Positions 9,284-17,344 of a stretch of 64,000 bases of DNA are shown here, piece by piece (the first letter of the stretch is position 1; each line of letters begins with the position of its first letter). Made by a program: the position numbers and the translations under genes. The notes below the pieces were generated by a model. It made no database searches, was not told the DNA's origin, and saw nothing but the letters and a program-made list of their open reading frames with translations. The stretch is from Shewanella sp. UCD-KL12 (GTDB taxonomy: Bacteria; Pseudomonadota; Gammaproteobacteria; Enterobacterales; Shewanellaceae): contig NZ_MPHJ01000002.1 of the NCBI RefSeq assembly GCF_001957125.1, positions 124,001-188,000 on the forward strand, written 5' to 3'.

Positions 9284-10117
9284 CTAAGCTTTTCTTTGCC
9301 GGTATTTATCCTTGTTCTTTCTGCCTATTTGGTAAAGTAGGCCGCGAGTTACACGTCGAAAACGAGGAAATAAATAACCTAAGGTGGTGAGCTTGCCACT
9401 AAACCATGGCATAGATATTTCGGTGTTTTCCCCGCTTGCCAAGGCGACAATTGAGTCAGCCACTTGCTCTGGTGAGCTCATTGGTTGAGAGTAGACGATA
9501 TCTTCTACCTCATCGATTTCATCCATGATAAAGCTAGTGTCGATTGGGCCAGGGGATACCACTGCTACATTGATATGTTTTTCTCTTAGCTCATCACTTA
9601 GCGCATAGGTAAAAGCTCTTAACCCTGACTTAGTGCCACTGTATGTTGCCGCACCTTGAAGCGGTGCTCGTCCCGCTAATGAACCAACCATGACAATGGC
9701 ATTAGGCGTACCATTGGCTTTTGGCTGCATATGAGGCAGAACTAATGCAGCTAGATAAAGTGGGGCCTTTAAGTTGATATCAACCATAGCGGCTATCTGT
9801 TCTGGAGTTTGCTCACTAAAGTTGCCCCTATGATGTAGGCCGGCATTATTAACCAGCACATTGATACAGCCAAAAGCTTCTATGGTCGCATCAACGACAG
9901 CTTTACAGGCCTGAAGATCTCCAATATCTGCAGCTAAGGTTAAGGTTTTAACATTAGCGTATTGTGCCAGTTCTTCTTCTAGTTTTTTTAAGCCTGCAAT
10001 TCCCCTTGCCACCAAAACAAGGTTCACACCATCAGGAAACGCTTTAGCAAAACCATGAACACATGCTGCGCCAACCCCTTTTGAGGCACCTGTGATTACT
10101 ACTGTTATCGAGCCCAT
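9284..10117 (-). CDS. Short-chain dehydrogenase/reductase (SDR)
   Basis: 277 residues. The Rossmann dinucleotide motif TGASKGVG is at residues 9-16, NNAG at about 90, a catalytic Ser in MVGSLAGR, and the catalytic pair YSGTK (YxxxK). The C-terminal 30 residues are basic. This is a classical SDR using NAD(H) or NADP(H). The substrate is unknown, as the family covers sugars, fatty acids and xenobiotics. The start ATG at 10117 precedes the Rossmann strand directly. Confidence 0.85.
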   Translation of the reverse strand: MGSITVVITGASKGVGAACVHGFAKAFPDGVNLVLVARGIAGLKKLEEELAQYANVKTLTLAADIGDLQACKAVVDATIEAFGCINVLVNNAGLHHRGNFSEQTPEQIAAMVDINLKAPLYLAALVLPHMQPKANGTPNAIVMVGSLAGRAPLQGAATYSGTKSGLRAFTYALSDELREKHINVAVVSPGPIDTSFIMDEIDEVEDIVYSQPMSSPEQVADSIVALASGENTEISMPWFSGKLTTLGYLFPRFRRVTRGLLYQIGRKNKDKYRQRKA

Positions 10118-10186
10118 CTCTATCCCTTACTCGTTTTGTATTTTTTGTGTGGATCACTATAACCTGAATTAAGGCGTTTATTAGGA

Positions 10187-10693
10187 TTACTGTCTAATAG
10201 GCAGTGCTAAGCCATAATGACGATAATAACCAACTAGATTACTCGCGATAAACAGTACCTCCATCAAGACGCCCATTGGAGAGCCAGCAAGTGCGTTATT
10301 GAGCAGCCAAACACAAGTGCCGATAATCATCAGTAGTCGTAGGTTTTGGTCGCTTTGGCAAAAAGCTGCGCGGGTCTGAATCGTGCTGCCAACTAGGCTA
10401 ATGACACTTAGCCATCCAGTGTAAGTAAATAGGCTTGTTATAGCGCTGACTGATATAAATACCCACATGATACGTTTCGAGTGGCTAAAAATAGTGACTA
10501 AGTAGCGTAATGCTGCCAGAAGCATTAAGCAGGCCGCTGTTAACTGCTCTAGAAGGTAGAAGTGACTGCTAATAAGCACTGCGGATATACAGAGGCAAGC
10601 GACAATCTGTTGCTTATGTTTAAATTGAAAAGAGATAAGGTCAAACACGATAGCGGCCGCAACCAGCCATTGTGAAAGTACAAATGCAGACAT
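10187..10693 (-). CDS. YgjV-family inner-membrane protein
   Basis: 168 residues with about five or six hydrophobic helices; it ends in a short tail after LVGYYRHYGL. The pattern FVLSQWLVAAAIVFDLISFQFK...LRYL fits the YgjV/Imp-YgjV family, whose function is unknown. It is 69 bp upstream of the SDR gene on the same strand, so the two may be co-transcribed. Confidence 0.65.
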   Translation of the reverse strand: MSAFVLSQWLVAAAIVFDLISFQFKHKQQIVACLCISAVLISSHFYLLEQLTAACLMLLAALRYLVTIFSHSKRIMWVFISVSAITSLFTYTGWLSVISLVGSTIQTRAAFCQSDQNLRLLMIIGTCVWLLNNALAGSPMGVLMEVLFIASNLVGYYRHYGLALPIRQ

Positions 10694-10808
10694 AAATTTC
10701 CCACCTGAAATTCAAGTTCGTAGGCCTACGAACCATAGTGGCGCTAGAGTAGGGAAAAGATCACAGCAAGGAATTATCTTAAGTTAATTTGGGCTGTTTT
10801 TTGATAAC

Positions 10809-11390
10809 TCATATAGCTAATCGCGACTTGAGTCGTGACAAGCTAACCGGGCTGATGCCGATATAACTGGCCAGTTGAATATTGTTAAGTTTATCGACCC
10901 ACATAGGTCGATGGTTGAGCAGGTGCAAATAACGCTGCTCTGGCGTGTTAAGCAGAAAGAACTCCTCTTTTTCCTCCTTATAGATCAATTGCTGACTGAG
11001 TAGGGAGATTTTTACAGGCTGCCAATCAGCTTGAGAAAGTAAAAAAAGTGGCAAGGGGATAACGACCGAGTCTTCAATTGATTCTATCTGGTAGTGTGCA
11101 GGAGCTTGAGTTAGCCAAGAGCAAAATAGCAGGCAAAGCTCATGTTCAAAATAGAACTCTTTAGAAAACACGTTGCCGCTATGAGTGTAATGACACGCCT
11201 TTAATATGCCGGAGACAATAAAAAAAACCTGACTCTGTTTATCTCCTTGGCGAAGTAACAGATCTCCAGAATTAAGCTGTATGGGCGTTAGGTGTGTTTG
11301 AGCCGCGTTAACTTGAGCTTCACTAAGGCCTTGTTGAATTAAAAAGTATCGGAGGCTGTCATATGCAGCAGAGAAGTGATTTTGTTGCAT
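10809..11390 (-). CDS. Crp/Fnr-family transcriptional regulator
   Basis: 193 residues. Residues about 30-120 form a cyclic-nucleotide-binding-like beta-roll (SGDLLLRQGDKQSQVFFIVSGILKA). The C-terminal 40 residues form a short helix-turn-helix (IQLASYIGISPVSLSRLKSRL). The sequence NVFSKEFYFEHELC replaces the usual phosphate-binding cassette, so cAMP binding is doubtful; the effector is unknown. It is encoded upstream of ygjV-like and SDR genes on the same strand and may control them. Confidence 0.8.
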   Translation of the reverse strand: MQQNHFSAAYDSLRYFLIQQGLSEAQVNAAQTHLTPIQLNSGDLLLRQGDKQSQVFFIVSGILKACHYTHSGNVFSKEFYFEHELCLLFCSWLTQAPAHYQIESIEDSVVIPLPLFLLSQADWQPVKISLLSQQLIYKEEKEEFFLLNTPEQRYLHLLNHRPMWVDKLNNIQLASYIGISPVSLSRLKSRLAI

Positions 11391-11542
11391 GCTCTTTAGC
11401 TAGTCTCATCGTGCTTACTCAAAGTAGCAGAGTAATTAACTCCAAGACTAAGGTACAGGCTTATTTTCTTATAGCCCTTAAGGCGATGTTTATCGGCTTA
11501 AGGGCTATATCAATAGATATCACTAAATCATAGCAACCGCTA

Positions 11543-12802
11543 TTAGCTCAGCGTTTCACTCTCTAATCTCACTTGCTCAGCTTCTCGTGCTATGGGCGGT
11601 GAAATCACTTCACTCTTTGATGCAAACAGAGCAAAAATACCCCACAGGACATTAATGCATGCACACAAAAGCAAGGGCTGAGTCCAGCTTCCGCTAGACT
11701 CATGTAATGCGCCAATGAGTACTGGGCCTGAGGCTGCCAACAAGTAGCCTAAACATTGAGCCATACCCGATAAAGCGCCTGCTTGATGGGGATCTCGCGT
11801 ACGTATGCTGATCAAAGTCAATGCTAAGATAAAGCCCCCACCAGCGCCGAAACCGAACATCATAGACCATAATACAGCCATAGACGGCAGGCAAATAAAC
11901 CCAAGAATGCTACCTAATACTAATAAAGTTAATCCGAAACTGAGCGGTCGTTTATCCTTAACTTTGGCCATAATAGGGATCATAAAAATGGCAGGGACAG
12001 CTGTAAATAGCTGTAATAAACCATGAATAACTCCTGCTCTTTCATGGCTGTATCCTACGTCCACAAGAATGGTCGGCAACCAGCTGATAAAGGTATACAT
12101 TAGAAAGGAGTTAAGTGCTAAAAATAGGGTGAGCTGCCACGCTGCAGCTGAGTGCCAGATATAGCTATGGCTGTCTAACGCTAAGGTATCTTGAGTCGGC
12201 GTTGTGTGATTTCGTATTTGAGGGAGCCAGATTAGAATCGCAATTATAGGGAAAATAATGATCCCCCCTAGCGCAAAGGCCCAGCTAGGAATGATGGTTA
12301 TAGATAGCGAATTAGCTAGATGCATCATAGGGATAGCTAAGCTCGCGCTTAGCGCTGAACCAATGCCCATCATAAGCACATAAATTGAGGTGATAGTGGC
12401 CACCTTAGTTGGAAAGTCACGCTTCATTAAGCTAGGCAGAAGCACGTTGGCTATTGCTATGCCCACGCCGATAACTAAGGTGCCAGCAAATAAGCCTGTT
12501 AATGAGCCACTGGAGCGAGCTATAACACCTAACAGGATACAGATGAGTGAAACCATTAAGGCTTGCTCTAGCCCTAGCTGACGTCCGAGCTTAGAGGCGA
12601 TAGGTGAAAAAAATGCAAAAACCAATAATGGCAAGGTTGTTAGCATACCCGCTTGGGTTGCAGATAGGTTGAGTTGTTCTCTCATCTGCTCAAGAAGCGG
12701 GCCGACTCCAGTTATTGGGCTACGTAAACTGATAGCAATCAGTAATACACCTAAAAGGAGGAAGGCCGTATTGGTTACTCGGGAAGTTTGAGCTTGGGTC
12801 AC
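11543..12802 (-). CDS. CynX/NimT-family MFS transporter
   Basis: 419 residues with twelve predicted membrane helices. The N-terminal block ISLRSPITGVGPLLEQMREQLNLS is typical of the CynX/NimT (YeaN) branch of the major facilitator superfamily. A GTG start has GGAG six bases upstream. It is divergent from an AraC-type regulator, the same arrangement as nimT-nimR (yeaN-yeaM) in E. coli, where the pair gives export of 2-nitroimidazole. Cyanate or another small anion is also possible as substrate. Confidence 0.8.
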   Translation of the reverse strand: MTQAQTSRVTNTAFLLLGVLLIAISLRSPITGVGPLLEQMREQLNLSATQAGMLTTLPLLVFAFFSPIASKLGRQLGLEQALMVSLICILLGVIARSSGSLTGLFAGTLVIGVGIAIANVLLPSLMKRDFPTKVATITSIYVLMMGIGSALSASLAIPMMHLANSLSITIIPSWAFALGGIIIFPIIAILIWLPQIRNHTTPTQDTLALDSHSYIWHSAAAWQLTLFLALNSFLMYTFISWLPTILVDVGYSHERAGVIHGLLQLFTAVPAIFMIPIMAKVKDKRPLSFGLTLLVLGSILGFICLPSMAVLWSMMFGFGAGGGFILALTLISIRTRDPHQAGALSGMAQCLGYLLAASGPVLIGALHESSGSWTQPLLLCACINVLWGIFALFASKSEVISPPIAREAEQVRLESETLS

Positions 12803-12908
12803 TTGGTACTCCGTTAAAGCATGTTAAGCGAGTGGCATAGGATAAACTTCATTTTTCTTGCAGTATTGAGCTATAGTGACTTTTTATATCTAAAAACGGC
12901 CAAGGTAG

Positions 12909-13694
12909 TTGTCATATAGTCTGCAGTTTCCCAATTTTGATTCTGATGCCTTCCCACAGAAAGTCGTGGCTCTGAGAGTGAGTGGTGGAGAGCGTGAAGC
13001 AGAGACACCATTTCATCAGCACCATAAGTGCCAGTTAGTCATGGCGCTTAGTGGATACTTAAAGTGTAAAGTCGCCGATGCCATTTTGATTGTTCCGCCA
13101 AGCTGTGCGGCTTGGATCCCAAGTCAGGTACCTCACAGTAACTTGATATCCAGTGATGCCAGTGTTTGTATGTTATTTATTGACCCAGATATCATAGATC
13201 TACCAAAGAAAAGCTGCACTCTCGCTATCTCTCCCTTGATCCGAGAGCTCACACTGCACTTAACCTTGCAAGATCAGAGTTATGCTGATGGTAGTGCTAC
13301 AGCAAAGCTAGTGGATGTATTAGTTGAACAATTAAAGTGCATGCCAACAGAAGACTTTGATTTTCCCACACCTATTGAACCTAGGCTTAATGCTATTGCA
13401 GCGAGATTACTGGCAAACCCTAGCGACAGACGTACTGTGGCGCAGTGGGCGAGTGAATTTGCTATGGGGGAGAGAACATTAGCCAGACTGGTTAAGCAAG
13501 AGGTGGGTCTTACCTTTGGGCGTTGGCGAGGGCAGTTGCATCTTGTTATTGCTTTACAAAAGTTAGCAACGGGAGAAACTGTTCAGCGTATTGCGGAAGA
13601 GTTGGGATACGAATCTGTTAGCGCCTTTATTACATTTTTTAAAAAGACCTTAGGTAAGTCGCCTAAACAATACATGAAAGAGCGTGATAGTTAA
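12909..13694 (+). CDS. AraC-family regulator, NimR-like
   Basis: 261 residues. An N-terminal cupin-like effector domain (HQHHKCQLVMALSGYLKC...WIPSQVPHSN) is followed by two C-terminal helix-turn-helix motifs ending FITFFKKTLGKSPKQYMKE. An in-frame TAG sits immediately before the TTG at 12909, so translation cannot begin further upstream; the AAGG at 12902 is too close for a good ribosome site. It shares a 106-bp divergent promoter region with the MFS gene and is its likely regulator. Confidence 0.8.
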   Translation: MSYSLQFPNFDSDAFPQKVVALRVSGGEREAETPFHQHHKCQLVMALSGYLKCKVADAILIVPPSCAAWIPSQVPHSNLISSDASVCMLFIDPDIIDLPKKSCTLAISPLIRELTLHLTLQDQSYADGSATAKLVDVLVEQLKCMPTEDFDFPTPIEPRLNAIAARLLANPSDRRTVAQWASEFAMGERTLARLVKQEVGLTFGRWRGQLHLVIALQKLATGETVQRIAEELGYESVSAFITFFKKTLGKSPKQYMKERDS

Positions 13695-13776
13695 GTCACA
13701 GCTGAGGTACAGTTAGGAACTGGCATTAGCTATTCTTTGTTTTAAGCATTTTAATAAAAGTAGGTGTAGGCATTTT

Positions 13777-15255
13777 ATGAGTACCACAATTGATCTGGGT
13801 TTGAAATTTGATAACAGCTATGCAAACGAACTCGAAGGCTTTTATGTGTCTTGCTCTGGCGCTGAAGCCCCAACTCCTGCGCTCATTAAAATCAACTTAC
13901 CTTTGGCTGAAAGCCTTGGTGTTACTAATGATGATAAACATGAGTTAGCACAGGTGTTCTCTGGGAGTCAGGCCCCTGTTGGGTCATCGCCGTTGGCTCA
14001 AGTTTATGCTGGTCATCAGTTTGGCGGATTTAGTCCGCAGTTAGGAGACGGTCGTGCGCTATTGCTTGGTGAAGTTGTTGATCAAGATAACAAACGGTGG
14101 GATGTGCAGCTAAAAGGCTCTGGTAAGACGCCTTTCTCACGCAGTGGAGACGGGAAGGCTGTGTTAGGTGCTGTATTGCGAGAATATATCTTAAGTGAAG
14201 CAATGCACAGGTTAGGTATACCGACCACACGAGCGCTAGCGGTTGTCACCACAGGTGAACCTGTTTATCGCACTCAATATCTGCCCGGTGCTGTACTTAC
14301 CCGTGTAGCTTCTAGTCACATACGTGTGGGGACTTTCCAATACTTTTCCTCTCTTGATGAACTGGATAAGGTAAAACAACTGGCTGATTATGCCATTGCG
14401 CGTCATTACCCAGAGCTTAAGGCGAGTAAGCAGCCCTATTTAGATTTTCTCTGTGCTGTGCGTGATAAGCAAGCACACTTGGTGGCCAAGTGGATGCTAG
14501 TCGGTTTTATCCATGGCGTAATGAACACTGACAATATGACTATCAGCGGAGAGACGATAGATTATGGCCCTTGCGCCTTTATGGATAGCTACGATGCAAA
14601 TGCTGTATTTAGTTCCATAGATAGAGATGGGCGCTATGCCTATAGTAATCAGCCTGTGTTAGCCCAATGGAATCTAGCTCGCCTTGCCGAAACTTTGCTA
14701 CCTCTTATTAGTTCGGATGGAAAAGAGGCGGTAGAAAAAGCGACAGAAGCGGTGAAGGGATTTTGGGATAGTTATCATAAGAGTTGGCTGACTGGGATGA
14801 AAGCTAAACTTGGACTTGCTAGTGAGGTGGAGGGAGACTTGGCTTTTTGTGAGCAGTTGCTTGAGTCTATGGAGAAACAAGATGTGGATTTCACCCAGCT
14901 ATTTCGCCAGTTAGCGGTAGATTTAGAATCGAACACAAATACTTGCAAAGCTTACTTTAACGATCCAAGTCTATTTTTAGCCTGGCGCGAATTATGGTTA
15001 GTTAGGTTGTCTAAAGATGAGTTAACACCGATTGAAAGCGTCAGCTTGATGAATAAAGTTAATCCAGTTTATATTCCACGAAATCATCTTGTGGAGCGAG
15101 CTATCGAAGCTGCTGAACAAGATGCCGATTATGGGCCATTTGAGCAATTGGTTGCAGTTTTAGCTGAGCCATATACACCCCAAAAAGGTGAAGATGATTA
15201 CGCTAAACCTGCCCCTGAAAGCTTCGGAAAATATACTACCTTTTGTGGTACTTAA
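13777..15255 (+). CDS. selO: SelO/YdiU-family protein adenylyltransferase
   Basis: 492 residues. The family signature QVYAGHQFGGFSPQLGDGRA is at residues 75-94, followed by QLKGSGKTPFSRSGDGKA, the nucleotide-binding region of the pseudokinase fold, and later MNTDNMTISGETIDYGPCAF. Family knowledge: SelO transfers AMP to hydroxyl side chains of target proteins, linked to redox stress. The third residue from the C-terminus is Cys490 (FCGT), the position taken by selenocysteine in eukaryotic SelO. The ATG start has a GGTGTAGG stretch upstream. Confidence 0.92.
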   Translation: MSTTIDLGLKFDNSYANELEGFYVSCSGAEAPTPALIKINLPLAESLGVTNDDKHELAQVFSGSQAPVGSSPLAQVYAGHQFGGFSPQLGDGRALLLGEVVDQDNKRWDVQLKGSGKTPFSRSGDGKAVLGAVLREYILSEAMHRLGIPTTRALAVVTTGEPVYRTQYLPGAVLTRVASSHIRVGTFQYFSSLDELDKVKQLADYAIARHYPELKASKQPYLDFLCAVRDKQAHLVAKWMLVGFIHGVMNTDNMTISGETIDYGPCAFMDSYDANAVFSSIDRDGRYAYSNQPVLAQWNLARLAETLLPLISSDGKEAVEKATEAVKGFWDSYHKSWLTGMKAKLGLASEVEGDLAFCEQLLESMEKQDVDFTQLFRQLAVDLESNTNTCKAYFNDPSLFLAWRELWLVRLSKDELTPIESVSLMNKVNPVYIPRNHLVERAIEAAEQDADYGPFEQLVAVLAEPYTPQKGEDDYAKPAPESFGKYTTFCGT

Positions 15256-15443
15256 TTCCATCAGCTAAGAGATAGCCTTTAAAAGAAAGCATTTCTCTAT
15301 TAGGCCACTTTACTAAGTGGTCTGATTGAACTTGCTAAGCAATAACTTGTCATAAAGTGTCTAAATTTGTCTCATCTGATATGTATCTTTTATTCAAAAT
15401 TTGGATACAATAAAGAGACTAGCTATTGCTTTGAGAGGGCTAA

Positions 15444-15806
15444 ATGGAACGAGCTACAATCCTAATTATTGATGATGATCCAGTATGTACTGGCGTTTTA
15501 CTGGCTATTTTAGGTGATGATTATCAAGTGACTACCGCTAACTCTGGTAGTGGCGGTATCGATATTTTAAAGACGATATCTCCAGATCTTGTGTTATTAG
15601 ATATCACTATGCCTGAGGTCAATGGGTATCAAGTGCTTAAGTTTCTAAAAGAGGATTCTAGCCGAACTCAAATTCCTGTGGTTGTTATCAGTACCTTAGT
15701 TGAAAGCTCAGATCGAGAGTTTGCGCTAAAGCTAGGAGCAGATGATTACATCAATAAGCCTGTGATGCCTGAAGCGATTCAGCAGGTCGTTGATAAATAC
15801 CTATAG
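15444..15806 (+). CDS. Stand-alone response-regulator receiver domain
   Basis: 120 residues, a single CheY-like receiver with no output domain. The acidic triad is Asp10-Asp11-Asp12, the phosphoacceptor Asp53 (LLDITMP), the switch residues Ser83-Thr84 and the conserved Lys105 in INKP. A GAGAGGG ribosome site precedes the ATG. No kinase is adjacent, so the partner is encoded elsewhere. Such proteins pass phosphate to or from hybrid kinases or bind flagellar or c-di-GMP components. Confidence 0.88.
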   Translation: MERATILIIDDDPVCTGVLLAILGDDYQVTTANSGSGGIDILKTISPDLVLLDITMPEVNGYQVLKFLKEDSSRTQIPVVVISTLVESSDREFALKLGADDYINKPVMPEAIQQVVDKYL

Positions 15807-15948
15807 AACTTCTGAAATAGATGACTTCTAAAAGGTAAAGAAGGGCTTGATATTGGAGGTAAACGCAGGTTTATCAGTTATCTAGCAAGCTCTCTAGCAA
15901 ATTAGCGTATTCAATTGAGCTAATTCACTAGAGCAGCCGCATAGTGGG

Positions 15949-16809
15949 TTAATTACCAGATAATAAGTCTGGATTGATCACTAGGTTTCTCACCCCATGG
16001 GCATGATCTTCATCAAACGCATTGCCTTCTAACCACTTACCTACACTATTGATATCTACCTTCATCACTTGAGGGCGCACGCCCCAGCTTACTTGTAGTG
16101 GTGAGCCTGCTTCATTATATCCAGGGCCTGTCGTTGAACCAGCATACTGAACTGGGGTGCCTGTAGTCGTTGGAATATTTACTGCTTGATGTAACCCATT
16201 TTTCATACCGAGTTGAGTCAGATCCATAAAGCTCTTGGCATTGCTATCATTCACAAGTACATAAACTTGAGTTTCGACTCTTAGCTGAGGGTTGCTATTG
16301 GACTCACTGAGACATGCACCTAAGGTAGGGCCTGGTACTACTTGTGCGCTGGAATGAACATAGTGAACCTCTATTGTATCTCCTGGATATAAGCTGCCAT
16401 GTTTGCTTGCACCTACTTCAGTAGCTAGTGGCGCTAATTCACTTTCACTGAGTTTACCTGAGTATTTATAACCGCTCTGATATCCGTGGCCATCCCCGTT
16501 TCCAGCATATGTCGTAAACTCTCCACCTTTGTGTTCTGCATTTTTATGAAAATGGATATTACAAAGGTTCATCTGTGAGTAGGCTGGAGCTGGAGAAAAG
16601 ATACGTGGATTACTGCCTTGGATAGAATCAATATCACGAGGCGATTGAGGACCAAAGCCTTTACCTTGAGTGTTTTCCGCCAATGCTGCTCTTTGCTTTT
16701 CAATAACTTGATCCGGAACATTCTGACTCGCGTCTTGAGATGAACCTGCGTTAGCTAAAAGCGGAAAAAGCACTAGGCTTGAGAGGAATACTCTTGTTTT
16801 GTTACTCAT
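15949..16809 (-). CDS. Delta-class carbonic anhydrase (periplasmic)
   Basis: 286 residues with a signal peptide (about 1-21, ending LLANA). The motif CNIHFHKNAEH (Cys83, His86, His88, Glu92, His93) matches the metal-binding HxH...EH pattern of delta carbonic anhydrases first known from diatom TWCA1. A second conserved block is RPQVMKVDINSVGKWL near the C-terminus. Zinc-dependent CO2/bicarbonate interconversion in the periplasm is the predicted role. It is monocistronic, with a TAGGTA/TACCTA palindrome about 180 bp upstream. Confidence 0.8.
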   Translation of the reverse strand: MSNKTRVFLSSLVLFPLLANAGSSQDASQNVPDQVIEKQRAALAENTQGKGFGPQSPRDIDSIQGSNPRIFSPAPAYSQMNLCNIHFHKNAEHKGGEFTTYAGNGDGHGYQSGYKYSGKLSESELAPLATEVGASKHGSLYPGDTIEVHYVHSSAQVVPGPTLGACLSESNSNPQLRVETQVYVLVNDSNAKSFMDLTQLGMKNGLHQAVNIPTTTGTPVQYAGSTTGPGYNEAGSPLQVSWGVRPQVMKVDINSVGKWLEGNAFDEDHAHGVRNLVINPDLLSGN

Positions 16810-17272
16810 TTTATCTGTCCTTTATTAGTAATTATAACGGCTCTACAGCCGTTAGATTGAATCAGAGTGGAGCGAGTTTTCACCGGATAACCTATTGATT
16901 ATTAGTGCCGATGGCAACCTAGACTAGATTAAACAAAGTACATGTTAACTAGGTAAAGTCAGTATGCTGCTTCCAATATTGCCTCAAAACCTAGGTATGG
17001 GTACCTATGGCAACAGTTTAGGTACAAAGTGAGGGCTTTTCCTCTTTGTATGACTGATTAGTGCTGATTGTTATAGTTATTATCCAACTGTAGGAAGGCT
17101 ACAACTTTGATTAACCTAATAGTGCAAGGGTGAGGAGCCTGTATAACATGCCTGTTTGCTACATCCTGAGCTACCAATAGCGAATGAGACTAAGTCTGCA
17201 GAACGCTATGAGAGGTTAAAGCTAAAGAGGGTTGTTAGAGGTGGGAGCCTTATGTGTGCTTGTTATAAATAA
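16810..17272. other. Gene-free stretch with a TAGGTA/TACCTA palindrome
   Basis: No gene is seen. It holds the promoter region of the carbonic anhydrase (minus strand). An inverted repeat TAGGTA-TGGG-TACCTA at 16992-17007 could be an operator. The right side ends at the terminator of the S9 peptidase gene. Confidence 0.35.
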
Positions 17273-17296
17273 AAAGGCTACCTCTTGGTAGCCTTT
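17273..17296 (-). terminator. Intrinsic terminator of the S9 peptidase gene
   Basis: Perfect 10-bp stem AAAGGCTACC/GGTAGCCTTT with a 4-nt loop. On the minus strand it is followed by TTATTTATAA and lies 49 bp after the peptidase stop codon. Confidence 0.85.
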
Positions 17297-17344
17297 ACTT
17301 TCAGCCAAAAATAACTAGCTATACATAGTTAGCCAAAAATAACC

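Noticed and set aside
15305..15320. CCACTT/AAGTGG hairpin after selO as terminator
   Set aside because: Short stem and no U-tract on either strand; not strong enough to list.
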